A stretch of 64,000 bases of DNA, taken from assembly GCF_001713395.1 (NCBI RefSeq), contig NZ_CP016450.1, positions 2,552,001-2,616,000 on the forward strand, read 5' to 3'. The notes under the pieces were generated by a model that saw nothing but the letters and a program-made list of their open reading frames with translations, did no database searches and was not told where the DNA came from. The position numbers and the translations under genes were made by a program. The DNA comes from Sinorhizobium sp. RAC02 (GTDB taxonomy: Bacteria > Pseudomonadota > Alphaproteobacteria > Rhizobiales > Rhizobiaceae). How positions within the stretch are numbered: the first letter of the stretch is position 1; each line of letters opens with the position of its first letter. Positions 47,466 to 56,423 of the stretch are shown here, piece by piece.

Positions 47466-48191
47466 TTACCGGCTTCCACCCAGGGTGCGCACCGCCTCGT
47501 TCATTGATTCCTCGCTGTCGCGCAACAGCGATGCGATGCTTTCGAAGGCGCGCGTGACCTGGATGAGCTGCGTCATCTCGCCGATGGCGTTGACGTTGGA
47601 TTCCTCGACATAGCCCTGCACCACGCCGGCATCGAGGCGATCGATCACCGGTTCCGGCGGAATGGCGGTGATGATGCCGCTGTTGCCGGCCCGCGTGAAT
47701 CCGCCGGACAGATCCGCCGAGAAGAGGCCGAGTGCCGCGACCGGCTGGCCGTTCTGGTTGAGCTGGCCATCAGCGCTGAGCACGATCGGCCCATTGGCGC
47801 CGTCAAGCTGGATCGGCCCACCACCGGCATCGAGCACGGCGTAACCATTGAGCGTCACCAGCTCGCCGGCTTCAGTCAGCGTGAAGCGACCGTCGCGGGT
47901 GAGTGTCGGGCCGGAGGGCGTCTCTACCTGGAACCAGGCATCACCCTTGATGGCGAAATCCAGGGTGCCGCCGGTCTCGGTCATGCCGCCGGCGCGCGTC
48001 GAGATGAATTCGTTGCCTTGCGAAACAAAGGCGACGTCGGCGACCTTCTGGTCGCTGATCACCTGGTTGAATTTCACTTCCGTGGCGCGAAAGCCGACGG
48101 TCGTCGAGTTCGCGACATTGTCGGCGAGGGTCGTCAGGCGGCGGTCGAGCGCAAGCTGGGACGAAAGCGATACATAGAGCCCGGTCTGCAT
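47466..48191 (-). CDS. flgF: Proximal rod protein FlgF
   Basis: Rod subunit, 241 residues, with the axial N-terminus MQTGLYVSLSSQLALDRRLTTLADNVANSTTVGFRATEVKF and C-terminal helix NVNAIGEMTQLIQVTRAFESIASLLRDSEESMNEAVRTLGG. It lies between the DUF1217 gene (1 base gap) and fliI, as in S. meliloti. Confidence 0.95.
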   Translation of the reverse strand: MQTGLYVSLSSQLALDRRLTTLADNVANSTTVGFRATEVKFNQVISDQKVADVAFVSQGNEFISTRAGGMTETGGTLDFAIKGDAWFQVETPSGPTLTRDGRFTLTEAGELVTLNGYAVLDAGGGPIQLDGANGPIVLSADGQLNQNGQPVAALGLFSADLSGGFTRAGNSGIITAIPPEPVIDRLDAGVVQGYVEESNVNAIGEMTQLIQVTRAFESIASLLRDSEESMNEAVRTLGGSR

Positions 48192-48192
48192 A

Positions 48193-48972
48193 TCAGCGAC
48201 CTCCGAGTTTCAGGTTATTGATGGATAGAAGCAGGTCGGTCGAAATGCCGGTGAGGCTCGACGGCTGGAAGGCCGTCAGCGGGTCGTAGCTGCCGGATGG
48301 GTTTTCCAGTTCCCACATCGCGGTGAAGCGCTCCAGGAACTTTCCGACCTTCAGAGGGTCCTTGAAATCCTCGAGATCGAGCACGTCTTCATAGTAGGCG
48401 GCCTGGCGGTCGATATCGGTCGCGGCGAATTCCGCCGGAAGCTGAAAGGCCGTGCGCACGACCTGCGCCAGCGCGTCATCGGCGATGATCGAATAGCCCG
48501 ATGTGACGGTGGATGCCATGCGCTCGAAATAGAGCGCGAGCCGAACGCCGGTATTGTCTTCGCCGGCACTGAGCTCCAGCGTTTGGCGGGTGTACTTGTC
48601 GACCATGCCCTTCTGGGCGCGCTCGAAGGTGGTGGCAAGTTCGCCATACTTGGCGAAATTGAGCGATTCCGCCAGGGCCTTGTAGCGCGTGTCGGTAAGC
48701 TTGTTGGCGAACGCGTCCTTGTCGTCGACGCCTTCCGTCAGTACCTTGCGCATGAAGGCTTTGGCGTAGGCCATGTCCTCCAGGCCGTGCGCCTTCATGA
48801 CATAGTTATAAAGCCGGCTGTCGGCGAAGAAATCGTCGACCGATTTCACGCCGCCGATCTTCGACAGGTAATATTCCGTCTCCCGCTTGACGTCCGGCTG
48901 CTCCGACACGCGGTTCAGCGACGTCTGGAGGTCGGCGGTAATCAGCTTGTAGCTTGTATAGGTGGTCGTCAC
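48193..48972 (-). CDS. DUF1217-family flagellar-cluster protein
   Basis: Helical protein of 259 residues, taken from the GTG at 48972 because family members begin (M/V)TTTYTSYKLI; the longer TTG start at 48996 lacks a ribosome site. No signal peptide or membrane segment is seen. Recognisable DUF1217 features are repeated segments such as IGGVKSVDDFFADSRLYNYVMKAHGLEDMAYAKAFMRKVL and YYEDVLDLEDFKDPLKVGKFLERF. It heads the leftward flgF-fliI operon, divergent from motA. Its function is not established; a secreted or export-related flagellar role is inferred from the location. Confidence 0.82.
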   Translation of the reverse strand: MTTTYTSYKLITADLQTSLNRVSEQPDVKRETEYYLSKIGGVKSVDDFFADSRLYNYVMKAHGLEDMAYAKAFMRKVLTEGVDDKDAFANKLTDTRYKALAESLNFAKYGELATTFERAQKGMVDKYTRQTLELSAGEDNTGVRLALYFERMASTVTSGYSIIADDALAQVVRTAFQLPAEFAATDIDRQAAYYEDVLDLEDFKDPLKVGKFLERFTAMWELENPSGSYDPLTAFQPSSLTGISTDLLLSINNLKLGGR

Positions 48973-49144
48973 GATTGGCCGCCGATCAAGGTGCAAGAGG
49001 GCACGATTGCCCGTTTTGAGCCATGATCCTGCGGGTTTTTGCTTGCGCGAACCTGATCCGTGAACCCGCCGTTAGGTACAGCTTCACGCAAGGCTGGAAC
49101 CGTATCTCCAGAACGGTCAGAATTGTGTCGGGACACCAGCGCTC

Positions 49145-50017
49145 ATGAACATCATCATCGGTCTTATCGTTACCTTCGGCTGCGTCCTCGGCGGCTATAT
49201 GGCCATGGGCGGGCACCTGGAGGTGCTGAACCAACCCTTCGAACTCCTCATCATCGGCGGCGCCGGGATCGGCGGCTTCATCGTCGCCAACACGATGAAG
49301 GTGATCAAGGAGACCGGGAAGGCGCTCGGCGAGGCCTTCAAGCACAAGGTGCCGAAGGAGCGCCACTATCTCGATACGCTCGGCGTGCTCTACAGCCTGA
49401 TGCGGGACCTGCGCACGAAGTCGCGCAACGAGATTGAAGCGCATATCGACAACCCGGCCGAATCCACGATCTTCCAGTCAGCCCCGACGGTTCTCGCCAA
49501 TCATGAACTGACGGCCTTCATCTGCGACTACGTCCGCCTCATCATCATCGGCAATGCCCGCAGCCATGAGATCGAGGCGCTGATGGACGAGGAAATCCAG
49601 ACGATCACGCGCGACAAGATGAAGCCCTACCACGCACTCGGCACGATGGGCGACGCCTTCCCGGCAATCGGTATTGTCGCGGCCGTTCTCGGCGTTATCA
49701 AGGCCATGGGCGCCATCAACGAAAGCCCTGAAGTGCTCGGCGGCAAGATCGCGGCCGCCCTCGTCGGAACGCTGCTCGGCGTGTTCCTGTCCTATTCGAT
49801 TGTCACTCCGATCATCACCAACATCAAGGTGGTGCGCGAAAAGCAGAACCGCCTCTACATCATCGTGAAGCAGACGCTGCTCGCCTACATGAACGGCTCC
49901 GTGCCGCAGGTGGCGCTGGAATATGGCCGCAAGACCATCTCCTCCTACGAACGCCCGTCGATCGACGCGGTGGAGCAGGAAATGATGAACCCGGGCGGCG
50001 GATCGAAGGCGGCTTAA
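49145..50017 (+). CDS. motA: Flagellar stator protein MotA
   Basis: Inner-membrane proton-channel subunit of the stator, 290 residues with four membrane segments. Characteristic regions are [46 protein letters not shown] at the start, and [50 protein letters not shown], which holds the proline-containing channel helices. It starts the rightward motA-fliM-fliN-fliG series, with 3 bases to fliM. Confidence 0.96.
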   Translation: MNIIIGLIVTFGCVLGGYMAMGGHLEVLNQPFELLIIGGAGIGGFIVANTMKVIKETGKALGEAFKHKVPKERHYLDTLGVLYSLMRDLRTKSRNEIEAHIDNPAESTIFQSAPTVLANHELTAFICDYVRLIIIGNARSHEIEALMDEEIQTITRDKMKPYHALGTMGDAFPAIGIVAAVLGVIKAMGAINESPEVLGGKIAAALVGTLLGVFLSYSIVTPIITNIKVVREKQNRLYIIVKQTLLAYMNGSVPQVALEYGRKTISSYERPSIDAVEQEMMNPGGGSKAA

Positions 50018-50020
50018 GAG

Positions 50021-50965
50021 ATGAGAGACGCGACCGTGACTGCACCGCCCGCCATGGACCCGATCGTTCTCGCCCGCCTCACCGGCCGGCTCGGCGACCA
50101 GGCAACGATCTCCAAGCTCTGCGCCACCCTCGGCGAGGTCTTCGCGGAATTCCTGCCGGACATGCTGGAAAGCGAACTCGGCTTCGAGGTCGCCGTTTCC
50201 TATGCGGGTTTCGAAACCGGCAAATACGGCCCGCTGATATCGGGCCTCGGCGGCGCCATGGCCTGCTGCGATGCGTCGCTGCGCAACTGGTGTGATCGCT
50301 TCACCCTGATCTGCGACAGCCCGATGATCATCACACTCGTCGAGAACATGCTCGGCGCCGTCAGCGATTCGATCGAGGATCCGGAAGCACGCCCGCTCTC
50401 CAAGATCGAGCTCGATCTCGCCGCCATGATGTTCGACCGTATTTCCAGCGTGCTGAAAACCGCCGTCACCGATGCGAACAGCTACGAACCCTTCCTCGGC
50501 CCGTCGCACAACGCCGAGACGCGCAAGCCTGCGGAGGACGGTTCGGACGACACCTTCGTCGCCATGATCAACATGTCCGTCGGCATCGGGCCTGTTCTAT
50601 CGACTTTCCACGTCATCATTCCGCAGCACGTTCTTCTGAAGTCGACGGTCACCGCCCCCAAGCCTGCCAACGCGGCGAAAACCCGCGTCGAGTGGAGCGA
50701 AGAGCTCGGCGAGCAGGTCCGCCGCTCGAAGGTGACGCTCGAGGCGCGCATCCGCCTCGAAGCGCAGACGCTCGACACGATCAGCCGGCTTCAGGCCGGT
50801 GACATCATCCCGTTCAACGAATCGGGTGACGTGCGCGTCGAGGTCAATGCCAACGGCCGCAATCTCTACGTCTGCGAATTCGGCCGCTCCGGCGCCCGCT
50901 ACACGGTTCGCGTCAAGGATACATACGGCTCGGAGGACGACATCCTCCAGCACATCATCGGATAG
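50021..50965 (+). CDS. fliM: Flagellar motor switch protein FliM
   Basis: C-ring subunit that receives CheY-P, 314 residues. It shows the CheC-like middle domain (about 60-200) and C-terminal SpoA domain (VTLEARIRLEAQTLDTISRLQAGDIIPFNESGDVRVEVNANGRNLYVCEFGRSGARYTVRV). The N-terminal CheY-binding segment is divergent from the enteric LSQxEIDALL, a known feature of rhizobial FliM. The gene order motA-fliM-fliN-fliG is as in S. meliloti apart from orientation details. Confidence 0.9.
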   Translation: MRDATVTAPPAMDPIVLARLTGRLGDQATISKLCATLGEVFAEFLPDMLESELGFEVAVSYAGFETGKYGPLISGLGGAMACCDASLRNWCDRFTLICDSPMIITLVENMLGAVSDSIEDPEARPLSKIELDLAAMMFDRISSVLKTAVTDANSYEPFLGPSHNAETRKPAEDGSDDTFVAMINMSVGIGPVLSTFHVIIPQHVLLKSTVTAPKPANAAKTRVEWSEELGEQVRRSKVTLEARIRLEAQTLDTISRLQAGDIIPFNESGDVRVEVNANGRNLYVCEFGRSGARYTVRVKDTYGSEDDILQHIIG

Positions 50966-51027
50966 TTTAGGCATGAAGCCTGTCGAGCGGAACGCCTCAG
51001 GCAAGTTTCGAATGGAATAGTGGTCAT

Positions 51028-51615
51028 ATGGCACCGAAGAAAACACCCCTTGACGACATGACGCCTTCCCTCAACGCGGGCGACCAGGAACTGGAGCAGG
51101 CGATCGACGACCTGCGCGGCGTTCTTCAGAAGGATGCTGTTTCCGGCGCGATGGGCACTGGCCTGCCGGCGACCGTCGACGACGACCCGCTCGCCGCCTT
51201 CGGCGGCGATTTCGGCAGCTCCGACTTCGGTGGTGGCGCGGCATCCGATTTCAGCGCCGACACCAGCTTCGGCGGTTCGGATTTCGGCGTCTCCGACTTC
51301 GGTGGCGGCAATGATTTCTCCGCGGACCTTGGCGAAGCCTCGAAGCCGGGCAGCGCGCTTGAGTCCAACATGGACCTGATCATGAACATCCCGATCGATC
51401 TGCAGATCGTTCTGGGCTCGTCGCAGATGCAGGTCTCCAGCCTCATGAACCTCAGCGAGGGCGCAACGATTGCGCTCGACCGCCGCATCGGCGAGCCCGT
51501 CGAGGTAATGGTCAACGGCCGCGTGATCGGCCGGGGCGAAATCACCGTTCTTGAAAACGACGACACCCGCTTCGGGGTGAAGCTCATCGAAGTGAAGAGT
51601 ACACGAAAGGTCTGA
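51028..51615 (+). CDS. fliN: Flagellar motor switch protein FliN with a repetitive N-terminal linker
   Basis: C-ring subunit. The last 80 residues are the SpoA domain ([73 protein letters not shown]). Before it lies an unusual Gly/Asp/Phe/Ser region (about 55-105) with repeated SDFG / GGSDFG units. At 195 residues it is well over typical FliN (about 110-140) because of this linker. It begins 62 bases after fliM. Confidence 0.92.
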   Translation: MAPKKTPLDDMTPSLNAGDQELEQAIDDLRGVLQKDAVSGAMGTGLPATVDDDPLAAFGGDFGSSDFGGGAASDFSADTSFGGSDFGVSDFGGGNDFSADLGEASKPGSALESNMDLIMNIPIDLQIVLGSSQMQVSSLMNLSEGATIALDRRIGEPVEVMVNGRVIGRGEITVLENDDTRFGVKLIEVKSTRKV

Positions 51616-51644
51616 TACCGGTTTAGGTTTCAGGAGGATGATCC

Positions 51645-52685
51645 ATGATGGATTTCGAAAATTTCGGCACCTCCACAGCGGTAGGAACACCGCTTTCGGC
51701 GGTTGAGAAGGCCGCAGCCGTCCTTCTCGCCATGGGCAAGGGTGTTGCCGGCAAGCTGCTGAAGTATTTCACCCAGAGCGAGCTCCAGGCGATCATCGCC
51801 GCCGCGCAGAACCTGCGTGCCATCCCGCCCCATGAACTGATCGACCTCGTCAACGAGTTCGAGGACCTGTTCACCGAAGGTGCGGGACTGATGGACAATG
51901 CCAAGATGATGGAAGGCATTCTCGAAGAGGGCCTGACACCGGACGAAGTCGATGGCCTGCTTGGCCGCCGCGCCGCCTTCCAGGCCTTCGAGACGACGAT
52001 CTGGGACCGTCTGCAGGACGCCGACCCGGTCTTTGTCGCGAAATTCCTGCTCAACGAGCATGCGCAGACGATCGCCTACATCCTGTCGATGATGCCCTCC
52101 GCCTTCGGCGCCAAGGTGCTGCTCGAAATTCCGGAAGAGCGCCGCGCCGACGTCATCAACCGTACGGTCAACCTGAAGGACGCGAGCCCAAAGGCGACCG
52201 CGATCGTCGAGGCCCGCGTCATCGAGATGATCAACGCGCTGGATGCGGATCGCAACGCGGTCGGCACCAACAAGGTCGCGGACCTCATGAACGAGTTGGA
52301 GAAGTCGCAGGTCGACGAAATGCTCGCCTCGCTCGAAACGGTCTCGACCGAATCGGTCAAGAAGGTGCGCCCGAAGATCTTCCTCTTCGAGGACGTGCTC
52401 TACATGCCGCAGAAGAGCCGCGTCTCGCTCTTCAACGACGTCTCCGGCGACATCATCACGGCCGCACTGCGCGGCACGCCGATGGAACTGCGCGAGGCAA
52501 TCCTCGCCTGCATCGGCGCACGCCAGCGCCGCATGATCGAATCCGACCTCGCTGCCGGCGACCAGGGCGTCAACCCGCGCGAAGTGGCCATCGCCCGCCG
52601 CTCGATCACGCAGGAAGCCATCCGCCTCGCGGCGGCCGGACAAATCCAGTTGAAGGAAAAGGAAGAAGAGCGGCAGGCTGCCTGA
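51645..52685 (+). CDS. fliG: Flagellar motor switch protein FliG
   Basis: C-ring subunit that contacts MotA and generates torque, 346 residues. The strong AGGAGG site at 51631-51637 sets the start (MMDFENFG). Domain features: LSAVEKAAAVLLAMGKGVAGKLLKYF (N), EHAQTIAYILSMMPSAFGAKVLLEIPEERRADVINR (middle, with the EHPQ-like motif) and the charged C-terminal helix LFEDVLYMPQKSRVSLFNDVSGDIITAALRG. It is followed by a terminator. Confidence 0.96.
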   Translation: MMDFENFGTSTAVGTPLSAVEKAAAVLLAMGKGVAGKLLKYFTQSELQAIIAAAQNLRAIPPHELIDLVNEFEDLFTEGAGLMDNAKMMEGILEEGLTPDEVDGLLGRRAAFQAFETTIWDRLQDADPVFVAKFLLNEHAQTIAYILSMMPSAFGAKVLLEIPEERRADVINRTVNLKDASPKATAIVEARVIEMINALDADRNAVGTNKVADLMNELEKSQVDEMLASLETVSTESVKKVRPKIFLFEDVLYMPQKSRVSLFNDVSGDIITAALRGTPMELREAILACIGARQRRMIESDLAAGDQGVNPREVAIARRSITQEAIRLAAAGQIQLKEKEEERQAA

Positions 52686-52725
52686 CCCTCCTTGACACGT
52701 TGACGCCACAGGCGGAGCGTATCTG

Positions 52726-52767
52726 CGGCCCGAATCTCCTTTCAGGGGGTTCGGGCCGTTTGTTTTT
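52726..52767 (+). terminator. Intrinsic terminator between fliG and flhB
   Basis: The 9-bp stem CGGCCCGAA / TTCGGGCCG (15-base loop) is followed by TTTGTTTTT, 40 bases after the fliG stop and 30 bases before the flhB start. Transcription of flhB then depends on readthrough or a separate promoter. Confidence 0.75.
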
Positions 52768-52796
52768 GGCCGAGCATGGCCATCGGGGAGCGCGAC

Positions 52797-53876
52797 ATGT
52801 CCGACGAGGACAAGGACAGTAAAACAGAACTCCCGTCAGAGAAGAAAATCCAGGATGCCATGGAGAAGGGCAATACGCCTTTCTCCCGTGAAATCACCAT
52901 GTTCGCCTCGACGCTGGCGATCTATCTCTACCTCGTCTTCTTCATGCCGGGCGGCATTGCCCGCATGAACGAAACGTTGCGCGACTTTTTCGAACAGCCG
53001 GAGGCCTGGAACCTCAAATCCGGCACGGACGTCATTGCCATCTTCCGCCATCTCGGCTGGGAGGCAGGCGCCCTGATGCTGCCAATCCTCGTGATGATGA
53101 TGGCCTTCGGGGTGATCTCGTCGATCCTCCAGAACCTGCCAAGCCCGGTACTGGAGCGGGTGCGACCGCAAATGTCCCGCCTTAGCCTGATAAAGGGCCT
53201 CGGCCGCCTCTTCGGCAAGCAGGGCCTCGTCGAATTCGGCAAGTCGCTGATCAAGATCCTGATCGTGTCCCTGGTCGTGGCCCTTGCCATGCGCGGCAAC
53301 TATTTCGCTTCGCTCGACACCATGTTTTCCGAGCCGGCGGCGCTGATCTACATGATGGTCTCGGACATCAACAAGGTGCTGCTGATCATCCTCTTCGCCA
53401 CCGCGATCATCGCCGGCCTCGACTTCGCCTGGACCCGCCATCACTGGTTTTCCGAACTGATGATGACGAAGCAGGAAGTGAAGGAGGAAATGAAGCAGTC
53501 GCAGGGTGACCCGATAGTCAAGGCGCGCATGCGCTCGATCCAGCGCGACCGCGCCCGCCGGCGCATGATCACCGCAGTGCCGCGCGCCACCCTCGTCATC
53601 GCCAACCCGACTCACTTTGCCGTTGCGTTGCGTTACGTGCGCGAAGAAGGCGACGCGCCGGTGATCGTCGCTAAGGGACAGGACCTTGTCGCCCTGAAGA
53701 TTCGCGAGATCGCGGAAGAAAACGGAATTCCCGTTTTTGAAGACCCGCCGCTCGCACGCTCAATGTTTGCGCAAGTCTCGGTGGATAGTGTCATTCCACC
53801 GGTGTTCTACAAAGCTGTGGCGGAACTGATTCACCGGGTATATGCAGCTTCGCCCCAGACCAGACGGGTAAACTAG
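52797..53876 (+). CDS. flhB: Export switch protein FlhB
   Basis: Membrane component of the export gate that switches substrate class with FliK. I choose the ATG at 52797 ([17 protein letters not shown], 359 residues) preceded by GGGGAG, over the in-frame ATG at 52776. Four membrane segments (about 33-210) are followed by the cytoplasmic domain with the autocleavage site NPTH at 270-273 and FAVALRY after it. Normal full length. Confidence 0.96.
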   Translation: MSDEDKDSKTELPSEKKIQDAMEKGNTPFSREITMFASTLAIYLYLVFFMPGGIARMNETLRDFFEQPEAWNLKSGTDVIAIFRHLGWEAGALMLPILVMMMAFGVISSILQNLPSPVLERVRPQMSRLSLIKGLGRLFGKQGLVEFGKSLIKILIVSLVVALAMRGNYFASLDTMFSEPAALIYMMVSDINKVLLIILFATAIIAGLDFAWTRHHWFSELMMTKQEVKEEMKQSQGDPIVKARMRSIQRDRARRRMITAVPRATLVIANPTHFAVALRYVREEGDAPVIVAKGQDLVALKIREIAEENGIPVFEDPPLARSMFAQVSVDSVIPPVFYKAVAELIHRVYAASPQTRRVN

Positions 53877-53881
53877 ATCCG

Positions 53882-54325
53882 ATGAGAAAATGCACCTATT
53901 CCGCCGAACGCGAGAAGATTGTTGCAGAAGCAATTTGCCCGGTCGCCACAGAGCTCAGATTGCTCGATGCAGCCGATCTTGTCTCGTTGTTGCGTTTCGA
54001 GTGCTACGGTAATCTGGCCGATCTGGTCTCTTCTGCCGCCGAGCTTTATTTCCTGCCCGGTACGGTCAATTTCGGCGCCGGCGGTGACTATCGCCTCGAC
54101 TGGGACACGGAGCCGGAGGTAACGCTGGACATGGAACTCCGCCCGCAGGGCGTGACGGTCTACGCGAAACTGCTGCTTCAGAAGGATACGGCCGGCGTAG
54201 AGGTCACCCACGTCGCCTTCAACGACCCGGCAGCCGATCCGGACGACAACACGGCTTTCCTGCGCAAGAGCCTCGCAGAGGCGCGCTACGTGAAGTCCAG
54301 CCCGTCGTCGCCACAGGCCCATTGA
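53882..54325 (+). CDS. Hypothetical protein after flhB
   Basis: 147-residue soluble protein without signal peptide or membrane segment: a helical N-terminal part and a beta-rich middle (VNFGAGGDYRLDWDTEPEVTLDMELRPQGVTVYAKLLLQ). It starts 5 bases after the flhB stop with only a weak ribosome site, suggesting translational coupling, and ends at a bidirectional terminator. I do not recognise a family; codon use looks like its neighbours. A flagellar or housekeeping role cannot be decided. Confidence 0.65.
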   Translation: MRKCTYSAEREKIVAEAICPVATELRLLDAADLVSLLRFECYGNLADLVSSAAELYFLPGTVNFGAGGDYRLDWDTEPEVTLDMELRPQGVTVYAKLLLQKDTAGVEVTHVAFNDPAADPDDNTAFLRKSLAEARYVKSSPSSPQAH

Positions 54326-54335
54326 CGAAAAAGGC

Positions 54336-54366
54336 TGCGGCCATGCCGGGCATGGCCGCATTCATT
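54336..54366. terminator. Bidirectional terminator
   Basis: TGCGGCCATGC pairs with GCATGGCCGCA around a 3-base loop (54336-54360). T-rich runs follow on both strands (TTCATTT rightward, TTTTTCG leftward). It separates the convergent hypothetical gene and visR. Confidence 0.8.
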
Positions 54367-54368
54367 TG

Positions 54369-55112
54369 TCAGTTGATGTAACCGAGGCGAATGGCCTTGG
54401 CGATGGCCTGGATGCGGTTCACCGCATCGAGCTTCGTGGTGGCCGTGCCGAGATAGGCGTTCACGGTGTGCACCGAAAGCCCCATCTTCTCGGCAATCGC
54501 CTCTGAAATGCAGCCGTCGCCGGCCATCTGCAGGCAGGCGATCTCACGCTCGCTGAGCGCTTCGGATGGCGCCAGCCTTTTTTCCTCGCAGGCCAGCATG
54601 TCGATGAGCACCTGGCAACTCTTCATGTGGATATCGACGATCAGGTCGCTGGATGGCGAGATGAAGGTGCCCATGAAGACGACATAACCATTGCCATGCG
54701 CGCCCAGCCGGATGGGGAATGCGATGCCCGACCAAGGCAGGAGTTGCGCCGGGAGGCGCGTGGTGAAGGGTTCGGCACCGGATTCGGCGAACTGGTTGTT
54801 GCCTGCACCTTCCCAGATCAATGGCAGCATGGAGGCTTCGAGATGGGCAAGCATCGCCGAACCATACGCGTCGAGAAGCGCACGGGTGTTCGTGCCGATG
54901 TCACGGCCCCAGTTGTGCAGCGAAAGCGTCAGCTTGCGCGCCGAGGGAAGACCATGGCCGGCAACCCGGAGAACCGCAAAGTTCTCGGCCCCGATGACCG
55001 TCTGCATCATCTGCAGGCGGGAAACGAAATCGGACGCCCGCGCGATCTTCGGTGGCCGCGCGAGCCGGATTTCCACCTCGAGGGCGGCAGGACCGGAAAG
55101 CTGGATGTTCAT
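54369..55112 (-). CDS. visR: LuxR-type motility regulator VisR
   Basis: One of the paired global activators of motility in rhizobia. From the ATG at 55112 (MNIQLSGPAALEVEIRLARP, 247 residues) it has an N-terminal ligand-binding-like domain (about 20-170) and a C-terminal LuxR helix-turn-helix (LSEREIACLQMAGDGCISEAIAEKMGLSVHTVNAYLGTATTKLDAVNRIQAIAKAIRLG). It follows visN by 11 bases. A longer in-frame start overlaps visN and is rejected. In S. meliloti VisN and VisR act together, apparently as a heteromer, upstream of rem. Confidence 0.92.
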   Translation of the reverse strand: MNIQLSGPAALEVEIRLARPPKIARASDFVSRLQMMQTVIGAENFAVLRVAGHGLPSARKLTLSLHNWGRDIGTNTRALLDAYGSAMLAHLEASMLPLIWEGAGNNQFAESGAEPFTTRLPAQLLPWSGIAFPIRLGAHGNGYVVFMGTFISPSSDLIVDIHMKSCQVLIDMLACEEKRLAPSEALSEREIACLQMAGDGCISEAIAEKMGLSVHTVNAYLGTATTKLDAVNRIQAIAKAIRLGYIN

Positions 55113-55123
55113 GGCAGTTCTCC

Positions 55124-55867
55124 TCAGACCAGGCTGTTGCGAACGGCCCAGGCGATCGCTTCCGACCGCGTCTTCGTCGCGGTCTTTCGCATCACGCTGG
55201 TGATATAGTTGTTGATCGTGTTGCGTGAGATGCCGAGGATGACGGCGATCTCGTCGCTCGTCTTGCCTTCGGCAATCCAGTAGAGGCACTCGATCTCACG
55301 CTCGGTCAATTCCATCTCGCGGTCATGACGAAGGATCGCGCCCTGGCAGCAGACGCTGGCGAAGTAACCGGTCATGACGCCGACGTCGCGCAGCTTGCTC
55401 TGCGAGAGGATGAAATGCTCCGGGAAGAGGAGCAGCAGCGACATGCGCACCCGGCCGACATGGAAAGCGATGACGCAATATTCGCGGCTGGTGCCTTTCG
55501 GCACCGCGACGTCATCAGCCAGGTGGTGGAAGCAGGGCTTGAGCAGCCCGAGGCACTTGTCCAGCTCGCTCATGCGGGACTGGCTGGCGATGACCGCACC
55601 GGAAATCGTGCGCACCATGTCAAAAGGCCAGTCCGAGGCGACGACGGTTTCGAGGCCCGCTTCGGGCGAGACGTCGTGGCGAACGAGAAGGTAATGCGAA
55701 GCGCTTACATAGTCGGTCAGCGCTTTCAGACCGGAGGAAAGGCCGGCGCGATTTGCACAGCGGCCGAGATGTTGAACCAGAAGCTCACGCGCACTCTTAC
55801 GCTCACTCGCTTCCGCGGTGAATCCATAGGATTCCCGGGCCGCGACATCCGACCGGATCGTTTCCAT
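55124..55867 (-). CDS. visN: LuxR-type motility regulator VisN
   Basis: Partner of VisR. The start at 55867 (METIRSDVAARESYGF) gives 247 residues. An N-terminal sensor-like domain is followed by a LuxR DNA-binding domain (LTEREIECLYWIAEGKTSDEIAVILGISRNTINNYITSVMRKTATKTRSEAIAWAVRN). The gene lies upstream of visR, between flhB/fliG and fliF regions, the expected rhizobial place. The ligand is unknown. Confidence 0.92.
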   Translation of the reverse strand: METIRSDVAARESYGFTAEASERKSARELLVQHLGRCANRAGLSSGLKALTDYVSASHYLLVRHDVSPEAGLETVVASDWPFDMVRTISGAVIASQSRMSELDKCLGLLKPCFHHLADDVAVPKGTSREYCVIAFHVGRVRMSLLLLFPEHFILSQSKLRDVGVMTGYFASVCCQGAILRHDREMELTEREIECLYWIAEGKTSDEIAVILGISRNTINNYITSVMRKTATKTRSEAIAWAVRNSLV

Positions 55868-56423
55868 GATAGCCCCCTGTTCCGATTCCGAACGGAGAAC
55901 TCCCGCCTCCTTCCCGTCAAGGATTTTGGAACCATCCAAAATCCTTCCCGCTCAGGCCGCATCGGCAAGAATCACCAAACGAATCAGTAACTAAAGTGTA
56001 CATCGGCTATCGCTAAAAACCACCGCCATCTTCTCGGGATTTACTTTTGCAACCTTCTGTGAATCGACTTGAGGGGAGTGATTTGCTTGTTTGCCCTCCT
56101 GAAAGGCATAGCGTTAAGCGATTGTTAACCATACATTATTCGCAACCGCCCGAACAAAAGCCCGTGCTAATTCGAGTGAAAATTGCGGCCTGCCCATGCC
56201 GCTCTCAACCAATGTGGTGGTAAAATTTTTTCAGCAATCACACGGCCGTGAACGCGCCTGCCGACGCTTGGAGTCCGAATGAACGAATTTGCTGCGCGCG
56301 GGCTGAACAAGCGTTGCCGAAAAGCGACAGGCCGGGCTCAAAAAACGGCAGGCGTATTCTTTCCCGCAAACGAAAACGCGGCCACTGCGGGCCGCGTTTT
56401 GATCGTTCTTATGGGAGGAGCCG
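55868..56423. other. Intergenic region between visN and the fliF end
   Basis: This 556-base stretch includes an AT-rich part (about 55980-56240) that should contain the visN promoter, and the fliF terminator near 56373-56400. I see no convincing small gene. Confidence 0.5.
56373..56400 (-). terminator. fliF intrinsic terminator
   Basis: AAAACGCGGCC pairs perfectly with GGCCGCGTTTT (11 bp, 6-base loop), so on the minus strand the stem ends in TTTT followed by CGTTTGC. It lies 24 bases past the fliF stop. Confidence 0.85.
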
